Part shown: positions 1 through 8,138 of the stretch, one piece after another | Layout: each line of letters opens with the position of its first letter | Position numbering within the stretch: the first letter of the stretch is position 1 | NCBI GenBank assembly: GCA_964352785.1 | Contig: CAYGTI010000002.1 | Location: forward strand, 62,001-126,000 | Reading direction: 5' to 3' | DNA length: 64,000 nt | Source of the DNA: JACOMS01 sp964352785 | GTDB taxonomy: Bacteria > Pseudomonadota > Alphaproteobacteria > Caulobacterales > Maricaulaceae | Notes under the pieces: model-generated | Database searches by the model: none | Told to the model about the DNA's origin: nothing | The model's input: only the letters and a program-made list of their open reading frames with translations | Translations under genes and position numbers: made by a program

Positions 1-246
1 CGGAAGATATTCAAGCGCTTTCGTCAGATGGAACAGGGACTGAACCGAAAAAATAGCGGCACGGGCCTCGGACTGGCCATCAGCAAAGAGTTCATTTCCT
101 TTATGGGCGGTACCATTAAAGTTGAGAGTAATGCAGGTGAGGGCGCAAAATTTGAAATCCTGCTTCCTTTGCGTGTGGGTGAGGCTGAACCTGAGCTTGA
201 AACCTCAGATGCAGTCATATTGCCGTCGAGCAGCTACGCGGCCTAA
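1..246 (+). CDS. Histidine kinase, C-terminal fragment (HATPase_c)
   Basis: The reading frame is open from the first base of the window, so only the last 81 codons are seen. The fragment carries the end of a GHKL ATPase domain. It has a G2-box type GTGLGLAI motif, followed by the glycine-containing strand typical of sensor kinase C-termini (ESNAGEGAKFEILLP). The protein would phosphorylate a partner response regulator, but its sensor part, its partner and its signal lie outside the window. After the catalytic domain there are about 20 Ser/Pro/Glu-rich residues. The stop codon overlaps the stop of the convergent DUF4349 gene by four bases. Confidence 0.85.
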   Translation, partial: RKIFKRFRQMEQGLNRKNSGTGLGLAISKEFISFMGGTIKVESNAGEGAKFEILLPLRVGEAEPELETSDAVILPSSSYAA

Positions 247-1166
247 CTTTGCGGCTTTGCCTTGGATTTCAAGTTGCGCCGTCGCCGCCAGAACCAACGC
301 AACACCCAAAGCCCGGGTAAAATCACAAATAAAAGCCACGGCAAAACATAACTGACGAAGTCAATGACATTGCCGATACCGCCTGCCACATTACCCAAAA
401 ACCGCTTGAGTGACTGCGAAATAGGTGAAAGCGCGCCGCGAGAGACCGCCGTTTGTTTGGTTTGATAATTAATATCAACAATAGACATTGAGACGCGTTT
501 TCTAAGGACATTCAGCGTCGTTGTTGCGCTTTCGATTTCGCCCTGAACACGGGCCAGTTCACGCTCAAGCGCTAACAAATCAGGCAGTTTCGCGTCGCGA
601 GTTTCCAGCAGATTTTCAAGCCGCGCACGTAACGTTGTCTGTGCTTTGAGCCTGGCATCAGTATCGAGAATAGAGCGTGTCAAATCTTCCGCCGAGACAC
701 CTGAATTTGTCATGTCGCCTTTGGCGTCAGCTACGCTGTTTTGGATATCCTCATTGAAGCTCTCTAGCCATGCCGGCTCGGCCCGAAGCTGCAAGTTGGC
801 AGAAGCATAATCTTCATTGTGGGTGCTGGTGCTTGAATTTAAGACCTGACACTTATCAGCTCCGGCATCGAGGCAGATAGCGGCATGTGATTTGGCCGTT
901 GATGTGACGGCTTTGAGTGGGAGAGCAAAGCTGTAATTATAGCGGTAGGCCAAAAAGCTTTGAGACGCCGGATTTTCGTCTTGCGCGCCTAGCGATGACG
1001 GGGCGGCGTGGTCTGCACTTTTGGCAAAGGACTGCGATTGAACAGCTCCGTATTCAGCTTCCAACATATCCAAACGATCATTGCCAGATTGATTATTTGC
1101 AGACCCGCAGGCTGTAAGGACCGCGGCCACAGTTATGAAAATGACACGGCGTGAAGAGCTCAGCAT
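243..1166 (-). CDS. DUF4349 domain lipoprotein
   Basis: The 307-residue protein starts with a lipoprotein signal peptide ending in a lipobox at Cys20 (LTAC). It then has a linker, a coiled-coil stretch around residues 160-230 rich in Glu/Arg/Leu, and one strongly hydrophobic segment near residues 260-285 followed by an Arg/Lys-rich tail. That arrangement, with conserved SMSIVDINY-like residues, matches DUF4349 envelope proteins, whose function is not established. The protein should be exported and anchored, with a C-terminal transmembrane helix. It lies three bases downstream of the M16 protease gene on the same strand, so the two are probably co-transcribed. Confidence 0.8.
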   Translation of the reverse strand: MLSSSRRVIFITVAAVLTACGSANNQSGNDRLDMLEAEYGAVQSQSFAKSADHAAPSSLGAQDENPASQSFLAYRYNYSFALPLKAVTSTAKSHAAICLDAGADKCQVLNSSTSTHNEDYASANLQLRAEPAWLESFNEDIQNSVADAKGDMTNSGVSAEDLTRSILDTDARLKAQTTLRARLENLLETRDAKLPDLLALERELARVQGEIESATTTLNVLRKRVSMSIVDINYQTKQTAVSRGALSPISQSLKRFLGNVAGGIGNVIDFVSYVLPWLLFVILPGLWVLRWFWRRRRNLKSKAKPQS

Positions 1167-1169
1167 GTT

Positions 1170-4037
1170 CTACTCCGACGTCAGCATAATAGGCTTGCCG
1201 TAACCCAAATCGCTTAGTCGCTCGGCTTGAGACGCGGCGTCCCCAACAACCACATACCGCATAGCGTCCGGGCGTAAATGCGTGGCGGCTAAGGCTTTGA
1301 AGTCTTCGAGTGTCATGGCGGCAATAGCCTCAGCGTTGCGGGCTTTGTAATCCGCCGGGTAGCCATAGGCGGCAATGTCATTGACCATGTCAAGCTTGTC
1401 GCTGAGCGTTTCAGTTTTGAGCGCTTGTCCGCGCAGCAACGCATCCTTCATGATCTGTAGATCATCTTCTGTAAAGTCTGGCCCGTAATTTGCGAGAATA
1501 TCGGCAATAAGCTGAAGCGATTCTTTAGTGACATTGGTACGAACGCTGGAGCGGACACTAAACGTACCGCGATCTTTTGAGGCATCAAAGCCGGACCTAA
1601 TACCGTATGTGTAGCCTTTATTAACGCGTAATTCTGTGTTCAGCTTGGAGGTATAAATCCCGCCGAGCATAAAATTCATGGCTTCGGCCAGCGGGTAATC
1701 AAGCTCTTTGGCCGATAAAGACGGGCGCTCCATCCGTAGAACGGATTGCTTGGCACCGGGCACGTCATAAAAATAAATCTGCGAGGTATCAACGGGGATT
1801 GACGGGGGCAGGGCCACAGATGGCGGGCCGTCTGAGCGCCATTTATCAGCAAGTCCGGAAAAAGCCGATGTAACGGCCGTGGGCGTGACATCGCCAACAA
1901 TGCGTAGTTTGGCCTCTTTTTGAGAATAATTGGCTCCGTAGAAGGCTTTTAGATCATCCAGTGTCACGCCTTCGAGTTTTTCCTTAGGGCCGTAATAGGC
2001 ATAATGGAAAATATGGCCTTCAGGATAACGCAGCTTGGCCGCCTCGCGCGCCGAGATCGCATTAGGGTTAGCGGCGGATTGGTCAATATCGTTGACTAAT
2101 CTGCGTTTGAGCAGGGCGAATTCTTCCGCGTCCCAGCGCGGCTCCAGTAGCATTTCTTCAACCAGAGCAATCGTTGCGCCGAAATTACGGGACAGCGTAT
2201 TTCCACTGACGTAGACGCCGAACTGTCCGGTATTAATTGATATGGATGAGCCAAGAGACTTAATCGCATCTTCAAGTTCCGCGGCGGTTTTATTGGCTGT
2301 GCCTTTCTCGAGCATCGCCGCGGTCATGTCCGAGACGGCTGGTTTGTCGTAAGATCCACGGTCATTGCCTGCTTCAATTGCGAGAGAGAAATAGACTAAG
2401 GGCGTTTCGTTGCTCTGTATGCCGTAGACTTGTACGCCGTTAGGCAGTTCATCCTGCCATACCTCGGGCGAGGGCAGTGTATAAGCCGGGCCAAAGTCGG
2501 GCTCGACCGTGCGGTCAAATCTGGACGGCGTCAAAGTCTTCAAGACGCGCGCTGCCGGATCAAAATCGATTTGGGCTTCCGCGCCCTGAACAATTTTTTC
2601 CTCAACAACGTTGGCGGCCACGGAGCCCTCAAGCGCCAAATCAATCTGTCCTTTGGGCACGAAGCTCGTATAAATCAGGTTTTGGTCTTTGATATAGGTA
2701 TTATAAACGCGCATAACGTCTTCGGTTGTGACGGCTTGAATGCGAGAAATGACCGTTTTGTAAAAACCCGGATCATCTGTGAAAAGATTATACTCGCTAA
2801 GCTGTATGGCTTTGCCAAGCGCGCTTTGAATCTCGCCGTAAAACTCAACTTCTATGCCCGCTTTGATGCGGTCAAGATCCGTTTGGGTCATGCCGTTGGT
2901 TTCAAACCGCTCGAACGCTACGCCCAGCGCGGGAACAAGCCCGTCAATGTCTTCGCCTTCATTGGGGCTGATAAACAAGTACCACTCCCCTGAAATTTCT
3001 TTGGTGTAATGAAACCCGTCGACGCTGGAGGTCAGCTTGGCCTCATCGATTAAAACCTCATTGAGCGGCGCGCGTTTCCCCTCGGTCATATATTCGGTTA
3101 GTATATCTAGAGCGTAAGCGTCGGGGTGGTACTGCTCGACCGTGGGCCACACCATTGTAAGCTGCGGCACTGTTGCGAAATTATCTTCGTGATACAAACG
3201 TTTGGACTCGGTCAAGTTGCCCGCGCGCGGCGCGTAAGGTTCAATCTCGTCGCCGCGCGGAATTTCGCCGAAGTATTTTTCAATCAAGGTCTTGGCCTCA
3301 GCCACATCAAAGTCACCGGAGAGTGTGACAGTCACATTGTTTGGCACATACCATTTGTTGTAAAAATCCTGCACATCTTCAAGACCCGCAGCGTCAAGGT
3401 CTGCCAAAGAGCCAATAACCTGCCAATTATAAGGGTGATCCTCAGGGTAGAGAGCCTTGTTGACGATATAAAGGTTGTGGCCATAGGGTTGGTTATCCAC
3501 CCGTTGGCGTTTCTCGTTCTTAACAACCTGCTTTTCATTATCAACAACGTCTTGGCTGACGGTGTTGATGAACCAGCCAAGCTTATCAGCTTCGGCCCAG
3601 ACAATTTTCTCTAGCGCGTCCTTGGGGACAGCTTGGAAATATTGCGTCATATCGTGGGTGGTAAATCCGTTCGTGCCTTCGCCGCCAATGCGGGTGTTCA
3701 TTTCGTCAAGGCCGCCATAGCCAAGGTTTTCAGAATCGAGGAACAGCAAGTGCTCGAACAAATGCGCAAACCCCGTGCGGCCCGTTGTCTCGCGCGCTGA
3801 GCCGACATGGGCGGCGAGATTAATCGCGACAACCGGATCAGAACGGTCCACGTGTAAGACAACGTCAAGGCCGTTTTCCAGCGTATATTTCTCAAAATTC
3901 AAGGACAAAGGCGCGGCAGCGGCTGTTGCATTTACGGCGTCTACGTCTGAGGCGTCTTTATCGCTTGGCGGCGCTTGACAGGCTGATATTATTAAGAGGC
4001 CAGTAATGAGGCCTAGAGTGGAGGTTATCTTAAACAT
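1170..4037 (-). CDS. M16 family zinc metallopeptidase, lipoprotein
   Basis: This 955-residue protein is a two-module (M16A and M16B) pitrilysin/insulinase-type protease. The inverted zinc motif HLFEH is at residues 92-96, and a downstream Glu region (KQVVKNEKRQ) supplies the third zinc ligand. An N-terminal signal ends in a lipobox with Cys20 (IISAC), so it is predicted to sit in the periplasm attached to a membrane. The second half looks like the catalytically inactive partner module, with the usual R/Y pair region near KLNTELRVNKGYTYG. It probably degrades peptides. It is first in a two-gene unit with the DUF4349 lipoprotein. Family assignment is firm; the substrate is unknown. Confidence 0.92.
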   Translation of the reverse strand: MFKITSTLGLITGLLIISACQAPPSDKDASDVDAVNATAAAAPLSLNFEKYTLENGLDVVLHVDRSDPVVAINLAAHVGSARETTGRTGFAHLFEHLLFLDSENLGYGGLDEMNTRIGGEGTNGFTTHDMTQYFQAVPKDALEKIVWAEADKLGWFINTVSQDVVDNEKQVVKNEKRQRVDNQPYGHNLYIVNKALYPEDHPYNWQVIGSLADLDAAGLEDVQDFYNKWYVPNNVTVTLSGDFDVAEAKTLIEKYFGEIPRGDEIEPYAPRAGNLTESKRLYHEDNFATVPQLTMVWPTVEQYHPDAYALDILTEYMTEGKRAPLNEVLIDEAKLTSSVDGFHYTKEISGEWYLFISPNEGEDIDGLVPALGVAFERFETNGMTQTDLDRIKAGIEVEFYGEIQSALGKAIQLSEYNLFTDDPGFYKTVISRIQAVTTEDVMRVYNTYIKDQNLIYTSFVPKGQIDLALEGSVAANVVEEKIVQGAEAQIDFDPAARVLKTLTPSRFDRTVEPDFGPAYTLPSPEVWQDELPNGVQVYGIQSNETPLVYFSLAIEAGNDRGSYDKPAVSDMTAAMLEKGTANKTAAELEDAIKSLGSSISINTGQFGVYVSGNTLSRNFGATIALVEEMLLEPRWDAEEFALLKRRLVNDIDQSAANPNAISAREAAKLRYPEGHIFHYAYYGPKEKLEGVTLDDLKAFYGANYSQKEAKLRIVGDVTPTAVTSAFSGLADKWRSDGPPSVALPPSIPVDTSQIYFYDVPGAKQSVLRMERPSLSAKELDYPLAEAMNFMLGGIYTSKLNTELRVNKGYTYGIRSGFDASKDRGTFSVRSSVRTNVTKESLQLIADILANYGPDFTEDDLQIMKDALLRGQALKTETLSDKLDMVNDIAAYGYPADYKARNAEAIAAMTLEDFKALAATHLRPDAMRYVVVGDAASQAERLSDLGYGKPIMLTSE

Positions 4038-4229
4038 TAATCTCTCCCGTCATGCAGACGTGCATAGTTTAATCTTTGCTATGTCCAATTCATTAGGCTT
4101 TGTCCATGGTTCAGGCCTGTTTGAGGCTATATCTGGCGAAAATTTAATTTTTACTGTCACATAGATGTGAGGTGTGTGTGTGCTCTGTTTGCCGTAATAC
4201 CCGTGTATATTTTCAATGAAGGGGGCGTC

Positions 4230-4643
4230 ATGCCAAGAGAATTACCATTATCATTATTTATCATGCGGATAACGATTGCGCTGTTTCTACTGCCGTGGAT
4301 CGTGGATAAATTTACTGCTGAAGGCGTTGAGCACACGCGCAAAATTTTTGCGCATTTTTACAAAATTCCCGGCCTGTCATCCACCGCTTCCTATGCTATT
4401 GGTGCCCTATGGTTGGTGCTTCTCATCGCGTTTGTTTTGGGCTTTAAAAAACGTATTAGCTACGGTCTGATTATGCTCTTTCACGGGGTTGGTACGGCCT
4501 TTACATGGAACGTGCTGTGGCCGTTCTCGCCAAATCATAATATGTTATTTCTCGCAGCGATACCTGTTCTTGGCGCAATGATCGCGCTTTACCGACTACG
4601 CAATTACGATACGATGTTGACCGTCGATAAGAGCATTTCTTAA
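4230..4643 (+). CDS. Small integral membrane protein, DoxX-like
   Basis: The frame is open from 4167, but an AAGGGGG Shine-Dalgarno at 4219-4225 points to the ATG at 4230, giving 137 residues. Four hydrophobic segments are visible, with a short cytoplasmic-type loop rich in Lys/Arg (GFKKRIS) and a FTWNVLWPFSP stretch. The topology resembles DoxX-like membrane proteins, but no diagnostic motif lets me assign a reaction. It stands alone between the divergent M16 protease gene and the convergent 68-residue membrane protein. Confidence 0.7.
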   Translation: MPRELPLSLFIMRITIALFLLPWIVDKFTAEGVEHTRKIFAHFYKIPGLSSTASYAIGALWLVLLIAFVLGFKKRISYGLIMLFHGVGTAFTWNVLWPFSPNHNMLFLAAIPVLGAMIALYRLRNYDTMLTVDKSIS

Positions 4644-4668
4644 AATAATAAATATAAAGAGCGTCGGA

Positions 4669-4875
4669 TTAATTTTGCCGCTCTTTTATCATACGCCAAA
4701 TGTTTGCGGCTAAGATACGCCATACCGGATCGAAGATCAGTAGCGCGATGACAACCGTGAGGCCGTACACCCAATGTTTTTCTGTGATCCATATCCATAA
4801 AAATACCCCGATCATGATAGGGTAAAAGAATATGGCATGAAATAGACGCCACATTGAAACCAAAACCGCTTTCAT
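4669..4875 (-). CDS. Small two-helix membrane protein, unknown
   Basis: This 68-residue protein contains two hydrophobic helices (residues about 5-27 and 35-55) and a charged C-terminus (IKERQN). Its start codon overlaps the stop of the SixA-like phosphatase gene by four bases (ATGA), which is a typical translational coupling arrangement and the main support for its being a real gene. I do not recognise the family. It may help the phosphatase or simply be a membrane protein of unrelated function. Confidence 0.6.
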   Translation of the reverse strand: MKAVLVSMWRLFHAIFFYPIMIGVFLWIWITEKHWVYGLTVVIALLIFDPVWRILAANIWRMIKERQN

Positions 4876-5378
4876 GCTTGCTCTGAACCGCTGCTCAAGT
4901 CACGCGGCAATATAAGATCCTTTAAACGCCACGTTTTAGGGGATAGCCAATGCCCGTCACTTTTACGGATCATAACGCTACAGGCGCCCGTGGGGTAGTC
5001 CTGCCATTGATCGGTGAAATAGGTGTGGAGCTCGCTCCAGCCGGGATTGTGACCCAGAAGCATAAGCGGAGCGTCCGGTTCGCCCTTTTGCTCGCAAATC
5101 TGAATGACCTGCTCTGCGCTGGCGTGGTAAAACCCTGAGATATATTCAACGCCTTGCGCGCCGGGGATTGCACGGATTAACCGCATGGCCGTCTCGCGGG
5201 TGCGCGTCGCGTCTGATGACCAAATCAAGTCGGGGGCAAAGCCCCTTGCATGCAGCGCTGCGCCCACATCACTTGCCGCTCGTTGTCCGCGCTCATTGAG
5301 CGGCCTTTGATGATCTGTAAGTGATCCGTCGCTCCAAGAGGACTTTGCGTGGCGCATAAGCAAGAGGCGGTCAATCAT
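4872..5378 (-). CDS. SixA-like histidine phosphatase
   Basis: The protein has the branch-1 histidine phosphatase signature: LLMRHAKSSW with the phosphorylated His at residue 10, RPLNERG downstream, and a second catalytic His in LLGHNPGW. Length (168 residues from the chosen start) fits SixA-type phosphohistidine phosphatases. The open frame extends upstream to 5414, but the ATG at 5378 gives the usual start two residues before the first strand (MIDRLLLMRHAK). It is predicted to be cytoplasmic and may remove phosphate from phosphohistidine proteins, though small-molecule substrates are possible for this superfamily. It is coupled to the small membrane protein downstream. Confidence 0.85.
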   Translation of the reverse strand: MIDRLLLMRHAKSSWSDGSLTDHQRPLNERGQRAASDVGAALHARGFAPDLIWSSDATRTRETAMRLIRAIPGAQGVEYISGFYHASAEQVIQICEQKGEPDAPLMLLGHNPGWSELHTYFTDQWQDYPTGACSVMIRKSDGHWLSPKTWRLKDLILPRDLSSGSEQA

Positions 5379-5547
5379 CACCAGATTATAGGCTGAACAT
5401 TTCCAGCTTGCCACAGGTTAGTCCAAAAATCCTCATATTTTCATGATCAATTTAAAGGCGTTTCAAGGTGGTTGGCGTCAAGTTTTAATTAATCATGTTT
5501 CTTGACTGGATTTTAAACACGCCCTGTTAGGTAAGAGGAAATAATGG

Positions 5548-6606
5548 GTGGGACTTAACATGCGTATTTATGTATTAGCAGCAGCGGCAACCGTCTTATC
5601 GGGGTGCTCTTTCTTTGATAGCCAAGGTGATTTCATGTCGCCTTACGCGCCGTCAGCGACAATCGGCGGAACCTATACAGGATGCGCTGCGCCAGCGCCA
5701 ACAGGTTACTACGGGGCCGGCACAGGCTGCGCGAGCTCTCCGCAACATTCTGGACAGTACCAATATGCGTCTGTGCAACCAACTACGTCAGTGCAGCAGC
5801 TTCGCGGTAGTCACGCTGTGCAATCTTACGGCGGATGTCAGTCTTATGCGCCTGAGCAACACTATGTAGCCCCGTCTCCGTGCGGACAAGCGACTTATGC
5901 GCAAACACAAAATTATCAACAGCCAGAGCCAGCTTCGTCTTATCAATATAGCGATTGTCCGGTATCTTGTGGCGGTGGATATACGGCTGCCAACACTTCA
6001 CATGACTATTACAATGCAGGTTATGCGTCGCCAGAAACCAGTCATTATTATGCGGCTGGGCCGGGTGGATATTCATATCCCGTAACATACGATGCAGCGT
6101 ACAATACAGGCCTTCGAGCTAAGACGGATTATTTCTACGGAGAAGTTGGCGCGAACGCACAATACAATATTGACGATGTTAGCCCTCTATTTGGCGGGAT
6201 TGCCCGCGTCGGTTATCAATCCCCAAACTATCTCGGTTTCGAAGTTGAAGGTTCTAAAGGGCTGACCAGCGACGAGCAGGAAAACTATTTTGGGACAATA
6301 CCGGCAGATTTCGAAAATGCGGATTACAAATCAAAATATTCCGTTGGTGCCTTCGCCGTAGCCCGCGTGCCTTTAGGTCCGGTCAAGGGGTTGCTGCGCG
6401 CCGGTTATCACCAATCTGTTTTTGATGTGGACTCCACCACAACGGCGCTGACCGAAGAAATCAAAGGCGACGGTGTTGCTTTCGGTGCGGGCCTTGAAAT
6501 TCCATTGAACGCTAAAAGTTCCCTTCGCGCAGACACAACGGCATATGACATGAACGGTGACCGTTACGTTGTCGGTTCGTCCATTACTTATCAACATAAG
6601 TTCTAA
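5548..6606 (+). CDS. Outer-membrane beta-barrel lipoprotein with Tyr/Gln/Cys-rich linker
   Basis: A lipoprotein signal (MRIYVLAAAATVLSGC, from the in-frame ATG at 5560) is followed by about 160 residues of low-complexity sequence very rich in Tyr, Gln, Ser, Pro and Gly, with several Cys residues. The final 150 residues look like a small outer-membrane beta-barrel of alternating aromatic strands ending in ITYQHKF, a C-terminal Phe typical of BAM substrates. GTG at 5548, preceded by AGAGGAA, is the other possible start. It resembles the lipoprotein at 62003-62791 in signal, lipobox spacing and C-terminal barrel. A bidirectional terminator follows. Confidence 0.75.
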   Translation: MGLNMRIYVLAAAATVLSGCSFFDSQGDFMSPYAPSATIGGTYTGCAAPAPTGYYGAGTGCASSPQHSGQYQYASVQPTTSVQQLRGSHAVQSYGGCQSYAPEQHYVAPSPCGQATYAQTQNYQQPEPASSYQYSDCPVSCGGGYTAANTSHDYYNAGYASPETSHYYAAGPGGYSYPVTYDAAYNTGLRAKTDYFYGEVGANAQYNIDDVSPLFGGIARVGYQSPNYLGFEVEGSKGLTSDEQENYFGTIPADFENADYKSKYSVGAFAVARVPLGPVKGLLRAGYHQSVFDVDSTTTALTEEIKGDGVAFGAGLEIPLNAKSSLRADTTAYDMNGDRYVVGSSITYQHKF

Positions 6607-6650
6607 AAGAGCGGGGTTTACGCACTACAAACGCGCGATTTAAGTATAAA

Positions 6651-6680
6651 AAAAGCCGGGCTCTCAAGCCCGGCTTTTTC
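6651..6680. terminator. Bidirectional rho-independent terminator
   Basis: A GC-rich stem (GCCGGGCT / AGCCCGGC, loop CTCA, 6655-6674) is flanked by a run of A on the left and a run of T on the right. It can therefore end both the lipoprotein transcript (+) and the rpsF-rpsR-rplI transcript (-). Confidence 0.9.
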
Positions 6681-6699
6681 TTGTTTAATATTGCTGAAG

Positions 6700-7323
6700 T
6701 TATTCTTCTTCAGCCGCCGGGGCCGGAGCCGCCTCTTTACCTGAAATTTCGGACGGCGCGTTATTGTCTTCGAACATTTCTGCTGCGATTTCAGCTCGCT
6801 CAATGGCGGCCTCTTCGGCGTCTGCACGGTCAGCATCCATTTGAGCCGCAATAACGTCTTCGCCTTTAGCTTGACGTTCTGCTTCGTCCACTGAACGGGC
6901 CACATTGACGTTCACAGAGACTGTCACTTCAGGGTGAAGCTTGATTTTAACATCGTGCAAACCCAAGGCTTTGATCGGCTGTTCAAGAATCACCATGTTA
7001 CGTTTGACGCTGTCACCAACGGTTTCAGCCACGTCACGCGCGCTCACAGAGCCGTAAAGCTGACCTGTTTCGCCGGCATTACGGATGATGACGTAGCTTT
7101 GGCCATCAAGAGATGAGCCATCATCAGCCGCACGTTCACGTGTTTCAGCGTTACGGGCCTCAAGATATTCACGTTCCGCTTCGAAACGGGCCATGTTGGC
7201 TTTTGTCGCACGAAGAGCTTTGGCTTGCGGCAGTAGAAAGTTCCGGGCGTAACCGGGCTTGACGTTTACAATGTCGCCCATTGCGCCGAGACTGTCTACG
7301 CGCTCAAGAAGTATGATTTCCAT
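6700..7323 (-). CDS. rplI: 50S ribosomal protein L9
   Basis: The N-terminal domain contains the L9 signature (VNVKPGYARNFLLPQAKA) that binds 23S rRNA near the base of the L1 stalk, then the long connecting helix (residues about 40-75) and the C-terminal domain. At 207 residues it is longer than the roughly 150-residue enterobacterial form. The extra 40-50 residues form an Ala/Glu/Asp-rich tail ending in EEE, an extension also common in alphaproteobacteria. It is the last gene of the S6-S18-L9 operon, nine bases after rpsR, with a terminator just beyond its stop. Confidence 0.97.
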   Translation of the reverse strand: MEIILLERVDSLGAMGDIVNVKPGYARNFLLPQAKALRATKANMARFEAEREYLEARNAETRERAADDGSSLDGQSYVIIRNAGETGQLYGSVSARDVAETVGDSVKRNMVILEQPIKALGLHDVKIKLHPEVTVSVNVNVARSVDEAERQAKGEDVIAAQMDADRADAEEAAIERAEIAAEMFEDNNAPSEISGKEAAPAPAAEEE

Positions 7324-7332
7324 GGCTCGCTC

Positions 7333-7596
7333 CTATTTCACTTCGTATGACAGCAGAGCCAAGAAACGGGCGCGCTTGATGGCCCGCGCAAGTTCGCGCT
7401 GTTTTTTGCCGGAAACGGCAGTGATACGCGACGGTACAATTTTGCCTTTTTCTGACATGTAGCGTTGCAGCATCTTTGGATCTTTATAGTCGATCGTTAG
7501 GCCGTTTTCGCCGGAGAAAGGGCAAACTTTACGGCGGCGTTTGAAAGATGTCCGTGAGGGCAAATTTTCAATTTTAATAGCGTCTTTTCTGGACAT
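7333..7596 (-). CDS. rpsR: 30S ribosomal protein S18
   Basis: The 87-residue protein matches S18 through its KVCPFSGEN region, the DYKDPKMLQRYMSEKGKIVPSRIT core and the basic RELARAIKRARFLALL C-terminal helix. S18 forms a heterodimer with S6 on the 30S platform. The gene lies two bases after rpsF and nine bases before rplI in the same transcript, the standard bacterial order. Confidence 0.97.
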   Translation of the reverse strand: MSRKDAIKIENLPSRTSFKRRRKVCPFSGENGLTIDYKDPKMLQRYMSEKGKIVPSRITAVSGKKQRELARAIKRARFLALLSYEVK

Positions 7597-7598
7597 GA

Positions 7599-7952
7599 TT
7601 AATCCCTTCTTTCGCGGCGCTTGCGCTCTTCGCGCTTGGCAAGGATCGGCGAAGGCTTCTCTTCGAATTCTTCAACGCGGATACTCATATAGCGCAGAAT
7701 ATCTTCGTTAATGCGGTGTTGGCGCTCAATCTCATGGATTGTAGAAGATTCAGCATTGATTTGCAGAAGATTGTAATGGGCTTTCCGGTTTTTATTAACG
7801 CGGTAAGCAAGGTTGCGCAGACCCCAATATTCTGTTTTTTCAACAGAACCACCGAGGTTTTGGATTTTTTTGGTCAAGTTTTCGACCATTTCTTCGACGG
7901 CTGTCGGAGAAATATCGGGACGTGAGATGATCACGTGCTCGTATAGAGACAT
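7599..7952 (-). CDS. rpsF: 30S ribosomal protein S6
   Basis: This is a 117-residue S6 protein with the N-terminal YEHVIISRPDIS strand, the central KTEYWGLRNLAYRVNKNRKAHY segment and a charged C-terminal tail (EERKRRERRD). It partners S18 on the 30S platform. It is first in the rpsF-rpsR-rplI operon. A GC-rich leader of about 185 bases precedes it and may carry an autoregulatory structure. Confidence 0.97.
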   Translation of the reverse strand: MSLYEHVIISRPDISPTAVEEMVENLTKKIQNLGGSVEKTEYWGLRNLAYRVNKNRKAHYNLLQINAESSTIHEIERQHRINEDILRYMSIRVEEFEEKPSPILAKREERKRRERRD

Positions 7953-8138
7953 GGTTAGTCCTTCATGTTGGGCTGCGGCGTAGGCCCGGGGGTGAAGGTT
8001 TCCCGGCGCTTACGATGGCTCCGCCGCGTGTGACAACCCCATGTTGTCAGGGACTTCGGTGGACCGCATCCGTTGAAGCGCGCTTACTACACGAGCGCGC
8101 GCTTAATTCAAGTGATAAATAGCTGAAAGCGTAACGGC
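7953..8138 (-). promoter_or_regulatory. Structured leader of the rpsF operon
   Basis: The space between rpsF and the coiled-coil gene is GC-rich and can form hairpins, for example TGACAAC / GTTGTCA at 8031-8049 and CCGGG / CCCGG near 7987-8006. On the rpsF strand it contains CACCGAAG upstream of the first hairpin. S6-S18 complexes are known to bind structured leaders of their own mRNA in many bacteria, so a similar control is plausible. I cannot match the published consensus by eye. Confidence 0.35.
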
